Translations under genes and position numbers: made by a program
NCBI GenBank assembly: GCA_021826485.1
Contig: JAKAZX010000062.1
Coordinates: 1-13,452 of the forward strand
DNA length: 13,452 bases
Reading direction: 5' to 3'
From: Pseudomonadota bacterium
GTDB lineage: Bacteria > Pseudomonadota > Alphaproteobacteria > Acetobacterales > Acetobacteraceae
In this document: in pieces, positions 6,746 to 13,452 of the stretch
Layout: the number at the start of each line of letters is the position of its first letter
Position numbering within the stretch: the stretch's first letter is position 1
The notes under the pieces: generated by a model
The model's database searches: none
What the model saw: the letters and a program-made list of their open reading frames with translations, nothing else
What the model was told of the DNA's origin: nothing

Positions 6746-7170
6746 ACGCGCCGCCGCGTGGAGGCGAAGAATTCCAGCCGCTGCTTCACGCTGGCATCGC
6801 CGCGCCAGGCGCCGGCCTGCGACAGCCGGAACACTACCGCGTCGAACTGGTAGGTGCTGGTGGAACCATCGGATTCGGCGATGTACTGGTACATCGTGCC
6901 CGCGCCGGGCGCATTGCCCGCGTAGAAGTCGGATTCCATCTGGGCAATGAAATCTTCCGCCGCCGATGATCCCCGCTCCAGGTCGAACTGGCCTTCCCAG
7001 CCCTTCGGCAGCTCGGCGCCGAGATGGCTGCCATCGATGCGGTCCACTCGCACCGATGCGGTGATCTGCCGGCTCTCGAAGCCGGTGACGTGGGTCAGAT
7101 CGACGCGGCCGTATGGCCCGATCAGTACCACCTGGCAGTCGCGACCGACTGAGAATGTGTTTCCCGACAT
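6742..7170 (-). CDS. Tail tube protein
   Basis: This 142-residue protein fits the inner tube of a contractile tail in size and position (between sheath and chaperones). It is beta-rich: SVGRDCQVVLIGPYGRVDLT, HVTGFESRQITASVRVDRID, then a helix-like SAAEDFIAQMESDFYAGNAP and closing strands YQFDAVVFRLSQAGAW and QRLEFFAS, as expected for the tube fold. The Pro-Lys-Gly-Trp-containing loop (ELPKGWEGQFDLER) is typical of Mu/P2-like tubes of this length. ATG at 7170 has a strong AAGGAAGG four nt upstream (plus 7175-7182), which overlaps the TAA stop of the sheath gene. Such a binding site suits a highly expressed structural protein. Confidence 0.88.
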   Translation of the reverse strand: MSGNTFSVGRDCQVVLIGPYGRVDLTHVTGFESRQITASVRVDRIDGSHLGAELPKGWEGQFDLERGSSAAEDFIAQMESDFYAGNAPGAGTMYQYIAESDGSTSTYQFDAVVFRLSQAGAWRGDASVKQRLEFFASTRRRV

Positions 7171-7180
7171 GCTACCTTCC

Positions 7181-8212
7181 TTACGCCGCCAGCGCGCCCG
7201 GCGCGCCGGGCAGCACCTGCATCTGCACCTGCACGGTCTGGCCGCCTTCGATGTTCACGATGAACTTCTCGTTGATGGCCTGGTACTGCACCTGCGCGTC
7301 GCTCTGCACGTAGCCCAGCCCGGTGCGGCTGGACGGATTGTTGGACGTGTCGCAGATGACGGAGAACGGCAGGCTGCCGTCAACGCTGCCCAGCAGGCCC
7401 TGGGACAGCATGTTCTGCAGGAAACTCAGTTGCGTGGCGCGGATGCGGCGGAACAGGTCGGCGTTGATGACTTGGCCGACATACTGCCCCATGCCGGACG
7501 CGAGCGAGGCGGCAATGTAGTTGGTCAGCCGCGTGTAGTTGTCTCCGTCGGTCGCGGCATCGCTGCTCGCGTTGTGGCCGCCGCGCACGCCCCAGAACGC
7601 GCCGCCGGGCTGCGGATTGGCGATCACGTCGATGCCGGCCTGAAGCAGCGCCGCCAGATCGGCGGCGGCGTAGCTGCTGTTCAGCCCGCCGCCGGGCGTG
7701 CCCGATTTCTGGCTGCCGACCACGCTGTACAACGGCTTGTTCAGGCTGGACTGCTCGGGCGACAGATTGGCCAGCCGCCCTGCCACGAAGCCCTGCGGCG
7801 ACACCAGCCGCAGCATCGCGTTCACCGGATCGTTCCACCAGATCCAGTCGCCGAACATCAGCTTGCAGGCGTAGCTGTCCAGCCCCGCGGACTGCTTGGT
7901 GGCGACCGCATTGGCGATATTGTCGCCGGCCGGTCCGGTCAGGATCATGTAGCTGCCTTCGGACAGTCCGAACGCCGCCTGCGTCGTCCACTGCGTCGGA
8001 TCGTCGCTGTCGGCCAGCAGCGTCATGCCGCAGCCCTGACCGCGCAGCGCATACATGCCGGTGCGCGGCGCCACGTCCTGCCCGACCAGGGTGGCCGCGG
8101 CGACGCCGCCCGCGCCGTCGCTGCCCGGTGTGCCGCTGGCGAACGAATAGGTGAATGCCGCCGGTACCGCCGTCGCGCCGGCGGCGTTCGCGGTGACCAG
8201 CACGCTCGGCAC
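7181..8212 (-). CDS. Tail sheath protein, C-terminal part (downstream of in-frame TAG)
   Basis: This frame is continuous with the upstream sheath part and is divided from it only by TAG 8218-8216. GTG at 8212 is the first possible restart, two codons after the TAG, but no Shine-Dalgarno precedes it. The product (343 residues) holds the conserved sheath core: GDWIWWNDPVNAMLRLVSPQ, GFVAGRLANLSPEQSS, PLYSVVGS, FWGVRGGHNASSD, NYTRLTNYIAASLASGMGQY, RRIRATQLSFLQNMLSQGLL and the late strands QYQAINEKFIVNIEGGQTVQ. These are the regions that in sheath proteins form the handshake between subunits. It ends with TAA overlapping the tube's ribosome binding site. It may be made by reinitiation, made by readthrough, or not made at all. 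Confidence 0.85.
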   Translation of the reverse strand: MPSVLVTANAAGATAVPAAFTYSFASGTPGSDGAGGVAAATLVGQDVAPRTGMYALRGQGCGMTLLADSDDPTQWTTQAAFGLSEGSYMILTGPAGDNIANAVATKQSAGLDSYACKLMFGDWIWWNDPVNAMLRLVSPQGFVAGRLANLSPEQSSLNKPLYSVVGSQKSGTPGGGLNSSYAAADLAALLQAGIDVIANPQPGGAFWGVRGGHNASSDAATDGDNYTRLTNYIAASLASGMGQYVGQVINADLFRRIRATQLSFLQNMLSQGLLGSVDGSLPFSVICDTSNNPSSRTGLGYVQSDAQVQYQAINEKFIVNIEGGQTVQVQMQVLPGAPGALAA

Positions 8213-8215
8213 GCG

Positions 8216-8218
8216 CTA
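8216..8218 (-). other. In-frame amber codon inside the sheath gene
   Basis: TAG is codon 179 counted from ATG 8752, in the context CCG-TAG-CGC-GTG on the minus strand. Homology pattern continues on both sides in the same frame with no change of phase, so this is a nonsense codon, not a frameshift. A single C-to-T change from CAG would create it. Confidence 0.9.
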
Positions 8219-8752
8219 CGGACCATGCCCGGCGTTCACCGCGCTCGCCAGCGCCTGCCAGAACGCGGCGCCGCTGCCCGCGACATTGTCGAACACTTCC
8301 GGCACCAGGCCCGGCAGCGCCACCGTCAGGCGCCAGGTGCCGGCCTTCGATCCGTTGCTCAGCGTCACGCTGATCTGGTTGCCGAGCGAGCCGGTGCGCG
8401 CCGCGGTAAAGACGAAGCCGATGGAGGGCAGCGTCAGGCTCGCCGCGGTGTCGGTGCCATCGGTCGCCCGGACGCAGCGGAAATTCTGCGCACCCTGCTG
8501 CACCGCCGTCGCGACCTGGGTGCCCATGTCGTATTTGCGCGCCACCACCGGCCCGAACGCGACGGCATAGTCGGACATGCTGCCGACGATCACCGGCTGT
8601 CCCACCGGCCCCCAGCTCGCGCTGCCGACCACGCCGACGATGTCGGTCGGCACTCCGTTCAGCACGAGGTTCTGGGGCGGCACGATCTGCACATAGAGGT
8701 CGGGCACCACCAGCGCCGTGGTGTTGATGCTGCCCTGCTGAACGATCGGCAT
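8216..8752 (-). CDS. Tail sheath protein, N-terminal part (ends at in-frame TAG)
   Basis: The ATG at 8752 has AAGGGAG 8 nt upstream. This part is 178 residues and begins MPIVQQGSINTTALVVPDLY; the stretch VGVVGSASWGPVGQPVIVGS is the hallmark N-terminal segment of contractile-tail sheaths. The rest includes ATAVQQGAQNFRCVRATDGT and AFWQALASAVNAGHGP, the latter matching the segment that in related sheaths runs on without a break. Together with the downstream part the gene would encode about 523 residues, a normal full sheath length, so neither half is a complete protein alone. The sheath is essential for contraction; a strict stop here should abolish a functional tail. Confidence 0.85.
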   Translation of the reverse strand: MPIVQQGSINTTALVVPDLYVQIVPPQNLVLNGVPTDIVGVVGSASWGPVGQPVIVGSMSDYAVAFGPVVARKYDMGTQVATAVQQGAQNFRCVRATDGTDTAASLTLPSIGFVFTAARTGSLGNQISVTLSNGSKAGTWRLTVALPGLVPEVFDNVAGSGAAFWQALASAVNAGHGP

Positions 8753-8771
8753 ACTCCGCTCTCCCTTCCGG

Positions 8772-9605
8772 TCAGCCCAGCACGTTCGCGATGGTCGCGC
8801 CGTCGGGCGAAATCTGCGAGCCACCCACGATCATGGCCGGCTGCGTCTCGGTGATCGTGGTCGCGTAGTCGACGCTGTAGGTCAGCTCGCGCCGGTACAG
8901 CACGGCATCCTCCCAGCGGTCGGACGTGACCGAGGCGACGAACAGCAGCCGGCCGCTCGATCCGTCGGCGAGGCCGACGAAGTCGATGCCGGACAGCGCG
9001 CCGTCGATCGCGCTGCCGATAGCGTCCCGCGTGGCCGGATCGGCGCACCAGCAGGTGACGGCGAAATGCTGCTGCTGGCGCCGCGTTTCGCGCACCGCCG
9101 TCTGATCCGCCGTCACCCGCGCGACCACGCTGCGCGCCGCGGCGATGGCAACACTCGCCCCGCTGGCGGCGGCCGGCACGCCGACCTGCACCAGTTCGGC
9201 CGCCAGCGCCGCGGCGACGCTCGCCGGCGTGTCGCCGGGTGCGGTGCGATGCACCGCCGCCCGTCCGTCCACCAGCAGCGCCGCGAGCTGTCCGATGGAC
9301 GCGGTGCCGCCGAAGGTCGCCACCAGCCCGCTCACGGCAGCGCTCAGCGCCGGCTGCACTGGGTTCGGGATGCTCCACTGATCGGGAAAGCGCGTGGTCA
9401 GCCGCGCCGATCCCGCCACGCCCGCCACGCTCACGTTCACCCGCCCGGCGGACAGGTCGGCATCCAGCGCCGCCGGCGTCGGCCAGCCCCGATAGATGCG
9501 GCAGATCGCACCGCTGACGGCGCAGCCGCCTTCCAGTCCGCCGGGATAGAGCGCGCCGCCGACGATGCCGGCCAGCGCCGTCTCCACATCCGCCTGATCG
9601 GCCAT
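8772..9605 (-). CDS. Putative tail completion/terminator protein
   Basis: This 277-residue protein starts at ATG 9605, overlapping the preceding stop by one base (TGATG), and ends 19 nt before the sheath ATG. Its layout recalls a recurrent family immediately before sheath genes: an opening helix (MADQADVETALAGIVGGALY), CRIYRGWPTPAALDADLSAG, a central Ser/Thr/Ala region, an ETRRQQQHFAVTCWCADPAT segment, then an IDGALSGIDFVGLADGS and closing YRRELTYSVDYATTITET strands. Position between connector genes and the sheath is where the protein that ends the tail tube and joins it to the head is encoded. The function is inferred from position; no catalytic motif is visible. Confidence 0.6.
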   Translation of the reverse strand: MADQADVETALAGIVGGALYPGGLEGGCAVSGAICRIYRGWPTPAALDADLSAGRVNVSVAGVAGSARLTTRFPDQWSIPNPVQPALSAAVSGLVATFGGTASIGQLAALLVDGRAAVHRTAPGDTPASVAAALAAELVQVGVPAAASGASVAIAAARSVVARVTADQTAVRETRRQQQHFAVTCWCADPATRDAIGSAIDGALSGIDFVGLADGSSGRLLFVASVTSDRWEDAVLYRRELTYSVDYATTITETQPAMIVGGSQISPDGATIANVLG

Positions 9606-10261
9606 CAGCTCCCCGCCTGCCGTGCGAACAGCCGCCATCCCAGCGCGGTCAGTTCCGTTCCCGACAGCACCGCGTTGCGGCCCAGGTCGTCCTGCACCAG
9701 GTCTCCCGGTCGCAGCAGGATGCCGGGCACGCCGGGCAGCAGCATTTCCCAGCCGCCGGCACCGCCGGAAACGCCGGGCGCATCGGCCGGCAGCGCGCCG
9801 CGCCCGCCGTCCCGCTGCCGGCTCAGCACGCTCGCGGGCCATGCCGTCATCAGCGCCTCCGTCGCCGCCGGTGTCACCCCGCCATAGCGGGACACGCCGG
9901 CCATCACCGGGGCAATCGGCCGCCCGATCGTCACCGTGCGGTTGGTTCGCACGCACAGGACCGGCCCGAGCCGGGTGATCGAGGCGACGAAGAACACGCC
10001 GTCCTCGCCCACCAGGTAATCGCCCGGCTGCACGTAGGCGGCATCGAAAATGCCCTGCCACACCGCCGCGCCGTAACCGACCGCGGCACGCGGGCTGCCG
10101 GGCGCGACGAAGGCCGCCGGCAGGCGCAGGATGCGGTTCTCCGGCGCGATTGGGTTGGCCGCCGAGCCGGCGCGATACAGGTCGCACCAGTCACCCGCCC
10201 CCCGCGCCGCCAGGCCGAGGCCGCGCCGGATCGCGTCCGGCACACAGGTTCCACTGAGCAT
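9605..10261 (-). CDS. Putative head-tail connector / head completion protein
   Basis: This is a 218-residue protein of unknown fold. ATG at 10261 overlaps the upstream stop by one base (TGATG), and the same arrangement links its end to the next gene, so three genes form a tightly coupled block. The middle is beta-rich (AAYVQPGDYLVGEDGVFFVA, then SITRLGPVLCVRTNRTVTI), a look shared by small head-closure or joining proteins. The C-terminal third has LRPGDLVQDDLGRNAVLSGT and ELTALGWRLF. A longer reading from 10327 overlaps the preceding gene and is not supported by a binding site. Role in head completion is inferred from position only. Confidence 0.55.
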   Translation of the reverse strand: MLSGTCVPDAIRRGLGLAARGAGDWCDLYRAGSAANPIAPENRILRLPAAFVAPGSPRAAVGYGAAVWQGIFDAAYVQPGDYLVGEDGVFFVASITRLGPVLCVRTNRTVTIGRPIAPVMAGVSRYGGVTPAATEALMTAWPASVLSRQRDGGRGALPADAPGVSGGAGGWEMLLPGVPGILLRPGDLVQDDLGRNAVLSGTELTALGWRLFARQAGS

Positions 10262-10638
10262 CAGACGACGATCCTTATGGTGCCGTCGCCCAGGGCCGGT
10301 CCCGGCGGCAGGCCGAGGAAGCCGCACAGCCGGCGCCGCCAGTCGTCGAACAGCGCGGTGCGCTCGCGCAGTTCAGCCGCGTTGCGGGTCCATACCGAGG
10401 CCTGCGCGGTATCCAGTCGGCTGCCGGCATCCGTCACCGCACCTTCGAGTTGGTACAGCGCGGTCAGATAGCCGGTTACCACGTTCTCCTCGTCGCTGCT
10501 GAGGTTGTTGATGCGGAATTCCAGCAGCCCGTAGGCGGTGAAGAACCGCCATCCCTGAAAGCCTGCGGGCCCGGCGCCGTAAGCCGGGTAGCCGCAGAAC
10601 CGGCGGATGTCGGTCGCCTGGGCCGAGGTGAATGCCAT
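10261..10638 (-). CDS. Small conserved head-tail connector (adaptor) candidate
   Basis: This 125-residue protein begins MAFTSAQATDIRRFCGYPAY and is rich in helices (FFTAYGLLEFRINNLSSDEE, NVVTGYLTALYQLEGAV, TALFDDWRRRLCGFLGLPPG). The ATG at 10638 is preceded by GGAGAAG at proper distance. Helical proteins of about this size directly after the capsid gene are commonly the adaptor between portal and tail. The sequence has the look of a conserved phage hypothetical, but I cannot assign a named family. It follows the capsid gene after an 85-nt gap with a strong hairpin and is coupled to the next gene by TGATG. Confidence 0.6.
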   Translation of the reverse strand: MAFTSAQATDIRRFCGYPAYGAGPAGFQGWRFFTAYGLLEFRINNLSSDEENVVTGYLTALYQLEGAVTDAGSRLDTAQASVWTRNAAELRERTALFDDWRRRLCGFLGLPPGPALGDGTIRIVV

Positions 10639-10684
10639 GCCACTTCTCCGCTCGCAGCAGCCGCGATCGCACAGGCAGCCGCAA

Positions 10685-10714
10685 CCGGCCCCTGCCGGCA
10701 GCGGCAGGGGCCGG
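10685..10714 (-). terminator. Perfect 12-bp hairpin after the capsid gene
   Basis: CCGGCCCCTGCC (10685-10696) and GGCAGGGGCCGG (10703-10714) are exact inverted repeats around a 6-nt loop. The hairpin begins 9 nt beyond the capsid stop codon in the direction of transcription. No T-run follows on the minus strand, so it is more likely a leaky terminator, an attenuator or a 3' barrier that protects capsid mRNA than a full intrinsic terminator. Confidence 0.6.
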
Positions 10715-10723
10715 CCGGGCGCG

Positions 10724-12046
10724 TCAGCCGATATGCTCGATCATCACTGCGCGCTTGAAGGCGGCGTTGGTCGCCGTCGGCACGGTGGTCGGCGTGGTCG
10801 TCGTGTCGCTCGGCGCCACGAAACCGCCGATCCAGTACCAGCTCTGCGCGATGATCTGCTGCAGCCGGTCCAGCGGTTCGCGCGTCACCATCGCGATGTT
10901 GTCCACCATCGACACGATGGCATCCTTCGGCGCGACATCCGCCTGGTCCATGCCGGCGAAATCGCCCTCGATCAGCGCCCCCTTGCCGCACACGATCGGC
11001 CGGCGGATCAGCGCGTTGGCGATCGAAGGATGCGGCTGCACGAACGCCTCCGTGGTCGGCACGAAGCGCAGGCCCAGGAAGTCGTTGACCATGCCGCGCT
11101 TGAAGACCGCATTGGCGCTGGTGGCGCCGGTGAACAGCCGCTGGAACGCCTGATCGTTGAACAACTGCCGCGCGCTCTGCGGATCGAGATAGCAGTTATA
11201 GGCGCCGTCGATCTCCGGCACCGCGTTCTGCCGCAGCGTCGCCACCGCGTTCAGCAGCGTGTCCATGTCCAGCTCGTTGCCGGCCACGATGGCGGCGGTA
11301 TTGGTCGCACCGCCCGGACGCAGGATGGCGCTGGCGGTCGCCGCCTGCACCGTCGAATACTGCGCGCCGTCCGCGGTGGTCACGTCGCTGGCGAACGTGA
11401 GCGTGCCGGAGATGCCGTTGGGCGCATCCGACACGTTGCTCGCATCGGCCGTCGCGGCAATAAGCTGGTATTGATCGCTGCCGACCGTCACCGTCATCGG
11501 GTTGGCGGCGCCGACCGCCGTCTGCACGCCGTTGACGAACACAGTGGTGAAACCGCGGATGTCGTCCACACTGATCGTCGGCTGGGCGGTGGCGAGCGCC
11601 ACGCGCACCCGCGTGTTGCCGCCGAAATAGGCGCCGAACAGCGCGTTGCGCGCCAGTTCGTCCAGGCTGCGCGCCGCCTGCTCGCCGTTGATCGCGGCGT
11701 TCAGCAGGAACTGGCTGGCGATGCCGACGCGGCTGGTGACGATGTTCAGGTCGGACGTCGCGGCGTAGAAATTCAGCGTCAGCGTGTACTGCTCCACGCC
11801 GAAGCTCGCCGGCACCAACCCGTTGTCGAGGTTGGTGTTGGTCGCCGGCACCAGCGGCGTGGTCACCGACGGTTTCAGCCCGGCGCGCGTCTTGGTCAGC
11901 GTCTCGCCGATGCCGACGGCGAACTCCTCGCGGTCGGCGACAGCGCGATAGCCCAGCCGGCTGTTCAGCGCGGCCTGGAACTCCCGCTCCAGGAAGCCCT
12001 GCTGGATGATCGGTTGCAGGGCCACGGGAAAGTTCTGGATGCCCAT
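10724..12046 (-). CDS. Major capsid protein (HK97 fold, P22-like coat style)
   Basis: This 440-residue protein would form the head shell. The opening MGIQNFPVALQPIIQQGFLE, then REFQAALNSRLGYRAVADRE and EEFAVGIGETLTKTR, matches the start of phage coat proteins of this class. The A/P-domain-like regions flank residues ~145-247, a Thr/Ala/Val-rich beta insert (TVFVNGVQTAVGAANPMTVT through the following strands) placed where P22-type coats carry their I-domain. After it come LDMDTLLNAVATLRQNAVPE, GAYNCYLDPQSARQLFND and FLGLRFVPTTEAFVQ, typical of the P22/HK97 core. ATG 12046 is chosen because GAGGAG lies exactly 5 nt upstream; a GTG at 12052 would overlap that site. No separate decoration protein is seen. 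Confidence 0.85.
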   Translation of the reverse strand: MGIQNFPVALQPIIQQGFLEREFQAALNSRLGYRAVADREEFAVGIGETLTKTRAGLKPSVTTPLVPATNTNLDNGLVPASFGVEQYTLTLNFYAATSDLNIVTSRVGIASQFLLNAAINGEQAARSLDELARNALFGAYFGGNTRVRVALATAQPTISVDDIRGFTTVFVNGVQTAVGAANPMTVTVGSDQYQLIAATADASNVSDAPNGISGTLTFASDVTTADGAQYSTVQAATASAILRPGGATNTAAIVAGNELDMDTLLNAVATLRQNAVPEIDGAYNCYLDPQSARQLFNDQAFQRLFTGATSANAVFKRGMVNDFLGLRFVPTTEAFVQPHPSIANALIRRPIVCGKGALIEGDFAGMDQADVAPKDAIVSMVDNIAMVTREPLDRLQQIIAQSWYWIGGFVAPSDTTTTPTTVPTATNAAFKRAVMIEHIG

Positions 12047-12119
12047 GAGCACTCCTCATACGCGATTGGCCGCGCGGCGCGGGGCGCCGGCGGCTGGTTC
12101 AGCCCGGTCGGTGGATAGT

Positions 12120-12135
12120 GCGGGCCGGCGCCCGC
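12120..12135 (-). other. GC hairpin between scaffold and capsid genes
   Basis: GCGGGC (12120-12125) and GCCCGC (12130-12135) form a 6-bp stem with a CGGC tetraloop, about 6 nt after the scaffold stop. The remaining ~70 nt of leader before the capsid ATG show no obvious promoter; the GAGGAG binding site is at 12052-12057. It may reduce readthrough or act as an mRNA-processing or stabilising element. Confidence 0.4.
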
Positions 12136-12141
12136 GACGGA

Positions 12142-12519
12142 TCAGTGGCGGCGGATCAGTTCGGCGCGCGCCGCGCGCCATTCGTCATCGGTCATTTCCG
12201 TCGCCCGCTTCGGCTTCGGCGGGTCGGTGCGCGGCGGCGGCGCGGTCGAGGAGGAGGATGCCGCCGCGAACAGCCACGGCTTGGCGCGGCGCAGATCGCG
12301 CATGACCGTGGCGATGCCGTCCCGCAGGTCGTCGCCTGCACGCAGCGCGGCGGTGTCGATCAGCTTGATGCCGTCCAGATCGATCATTCCGGCGCGTACC
12401 GCCTCGGCCCGCAGTTCGGCCTGGAGCACGCGCGCGGCGGCGTCCGCCTCCACCGTGGCCAGTTTCGCCTCCAGCGCCGCAAGGCGTGCTGCCGCATCGT
12501 CGGTCGGGTCATCTGTCAT
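12142..12519 (-). CDS. Scaffold-like protein
   Basis: In this 125-residue protein, residues ~1-45 are a charged, Ala-rich helix likely to form a coiled coil (AARLAALEAKLATVEADAAA, then RVLQAELRAEAV). A region GMIDLDGIKLIDTAALRAG, a LRRAKPWLFA motif, a Pro/Ser-rich linker and a basic end (WRAARAELIRRH) follow. A helical coiled coil, a 'KPwLF' motif and a basic C-terminus placed directly before the capsid gene are usual for small internal scaffolds that guide shell assembly. ATG at 12519 is chosen because AAGAGGAA is at proper distance; the frame stays open upstream to 12594 but overlaps the portal gene without a binding site. No linked protease is visible. Confidence 0.7.
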   Translation of the reverse strand: MTDDPTDDAAARLAALEAKLATVEADAAARVLQAELRAEAVRAGMIDLDGIKLIDTAALRAGDDLRDGIATVMRDLRRAKPWLFAAASSSSTAPPPRTDPPKPKRATEMTDDEWRAARAELIRRH

Positions 12520-12541
12520 GCCGGTTCCTCTTGCTCGTGTC

Positions 12542-13452
12542 TCAGGCGGCGCGATCCGCGGCGATGCGCGCCAGCTCCGCCGCCACGTCGGCAACGCCGT
12601 AGGTGTCGGCGATGTATTTCACCGCCGTCTCGCGGCTGATCTGTCCCGCGCTTGCCAGCGTCGCCAGCGTGTTCGCATCCTGCTGGCGGTCCGCCGCGTC
12701 GGGCGGATACCAGTCCGGCCAGCGCAGCGTGATGCGCGCGCCCGGCGCCAGCGGCCCGACCGGCCCGCGGCGTGAGCGCAGCGGAAACACCCCCGATGCC
12801 GCGACGATCATCTGCGCCAGGTTCACCAGCGCGCCGCCGTAGCTGACCCGCAGATTGCCGGCGAGCCAGAGCAGGCCGAGATTCATCAGTTCCAGCGCGC
12901 GCCCGCTCTGCGGTGCCGCCAGCCGCTCGGCGCTGGCGCGGTTGCCGTGCATGCCTTCCAGCGCGAATTCGCGCAGGGTGCGGACATACTCGATCACCGC
13001 ACCTGCCGCGGTGCCGCCGATCTCCAGCAGCTTGGCGTCGCCCTTTTCCGACACCACCAGCGCATTGCCCGCGCCGCGGACGATCTCGGCGTCGGTCGCG
13101 ATCGGCTCGCGGATCAGCAGCATCGGATCGGACGAGTATTTCAGGCCCCGTCCCGCCTGCGAAAGCTGGTAGTCGATTTCGATTCCGGCATGCACCGCCC
13201 CGGCAAAGGTCGCGGCCCCGTCGATCTCGTCGCCGCCTGGCAGGTTGCGGATCCACACCATCGGCACGAAGCCCAGCCCGTGACGGACACTGCGCGCGGC
13301 ATCCTCCGCAGCCGGCAGACACCCGCCCACCGGCACGGGAACCAGCCAATGCTCCCATTCCGCGTCCCACACGCGCACGAACCAGTAGCGTCCGGCCGGC
13401 TCCACATCGGGGTATCCGCGCGCCAGCAGCTCCGCCCCCGTCACCTTGCGCC
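12542..13452 (-). CDS. Portal protein, C-terminal part (cut by window edge)
   Basis: The frame is open to the right edge of the window with no stop (codons CGC AAG precede GTG 13444), so this is the 3' portion of a longer gene. The visible ~300 residues begin around VTGAELLARGYPDVEPAGRY and include WEHWLVPVPVGGCLPAAEDA, LGFVPMVWIRNLPGGDEIDG, a long helical stretch with EIDYQLSQAGRGLKYSSDPM and SVSYGGALVNL-like helices (actual NLRVSYGGALVNLAQMIV), and a C-terminus DWYPPDAADRQQDANTLATL followed by ASAGQISRETAVKYIADTYG. This last pattern, a helix then 'G.iS.eTA...i', is characteristic of phage portal C-termini, which form the DNA-packaging ring at the head vertex. The exact portal family is not certain. 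Confidence 0.75.
   Translation of the reverse strand, partial: RKVTGAELLARGYPDVEPAGRYWFVRVWDAEWEHWLVPVPVGGCLPAAEDAARSVRHGLGFVPMVWIRNLPGGDEIDGAATFAGAVHAGIEIDYQLSQAGRGLKYSSDPMLLIREPIATDAEIVRGAGNALVVSEKGDAKLLEIGGTAAGAVIEYVRTLREFALEGMHGNRASAERLAAPQSGRALELMNLGLLWLAGNLRVSYGGALVNLAQMIVAASGVFPLRSRRGPVGPLAPGARITLRWPDWYPPDAADRQQDANTLATLASAGQISRETAVKYIADTYGVADVAAELARIAADRAA

Noticed and set aside
7181..8752. TAG used as a sense codon throughout the phage (recoded genome)
   Set aside because: TAG also ends gpD, gpV and the gpN-like protein at sensible ends, and only one internal TAG is seen among many structural genes. Recoded late genes would show many.
7181..8752. A frameshift explanation for the split sheath
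   Set aside because: The two parts are in the same phase: TAG 8218-8216, CGC, then GTG 8212. No base gain or loss is needed.
6947..8854. Long plus-strand open frame of 635 codons
   Set aside because: It is antisense to the sheath and tube genes, has Arg/His/Ala-biased composition and no binding site or family pattern. The minus-strand proteins are clearly the real ones.
10607..12118. Plus-strand open frame of 503 codons opposite the capsid gene
   Set aside because: Its composition is that of a complement shadow (Arg, His, Gly), and the capsid protein on the other strand is convincing.
1..13452. tRNA genes, CRISPR arrays, insertion sequences, attachment sites
   Set aside because: No regularly spaced repeats, cloverleaf-like stretches, transposase-like frames or direct repeats that would mark such elements were found by reading.

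Overview
The window is a late structural operon of a contractile-tailed phage (myovirus-type prophage or phage). Every supported gene lies on the minus strand, so transcription runs from position 13452 down to 1. The DNA is very GC-rich, most genes stop with TGA, and the proteins are Ala-rich. This fits a high-GC proteobacterial host; an alphaproteobacterium such as an Acetobacteraceae member is my guess from the style of the proteins, not proven here. No host gene, attachment site, integrase, lysis gene or terminase is visible.

Layout in order of transcription. The head module comes first: portal protein C-terminal part (cut by the window's right edge), a small coiled-coil scaffold-like protein, the major capsid protein with a beta-rich insertion, and three connector or completion genes with one-base stop/start overlaps. 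The tail shaft follows: a sheath gene interrupted by an in-frame TAG, the tail tube, and a tail assembly chaperone pair. That pair carries a textbook -1 frameshift signal (GGGAAAC, 5-nt spacer, strong stem-loop). Next is a 240-residue Pro/Arg-rich protein where a tape measure gene is expected, and then a protein resembling the N-terminal part of phage DNA-circulation (Mu gpN-type) proteins.

The baseplate module is a LysM-like gpX, hub gpD (gp27-like), spike gpV (gp5-like with an HxH tip), wedge gpW (gp25-like), gpJ and gpI. The window ends in a tail fibre gene cut by the left edge. The V-W-J-I-fibre order is that of P2; the tube-chaperone-ruler-N-hub order is that of Mu, so the cluster is mosaic between these two plans.

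The genes are tightly packed, with overlaps of 1 to 20 nt or gaps of a few bases. The exceptions are about 90-nt gaps on both sides of the capsid gene, each holding a GC-rich hairpin, a 42-nt gap between V and W, and a 92-nt gap before the fibre gene.

The features most worth a second look are the amber codon that splits the sheath gene; the near-ideal frameshift element; the hub, spike and wedge genes, which share one reading frame and are separated only by TAG codons; and the apparent lack of a long tape measure.
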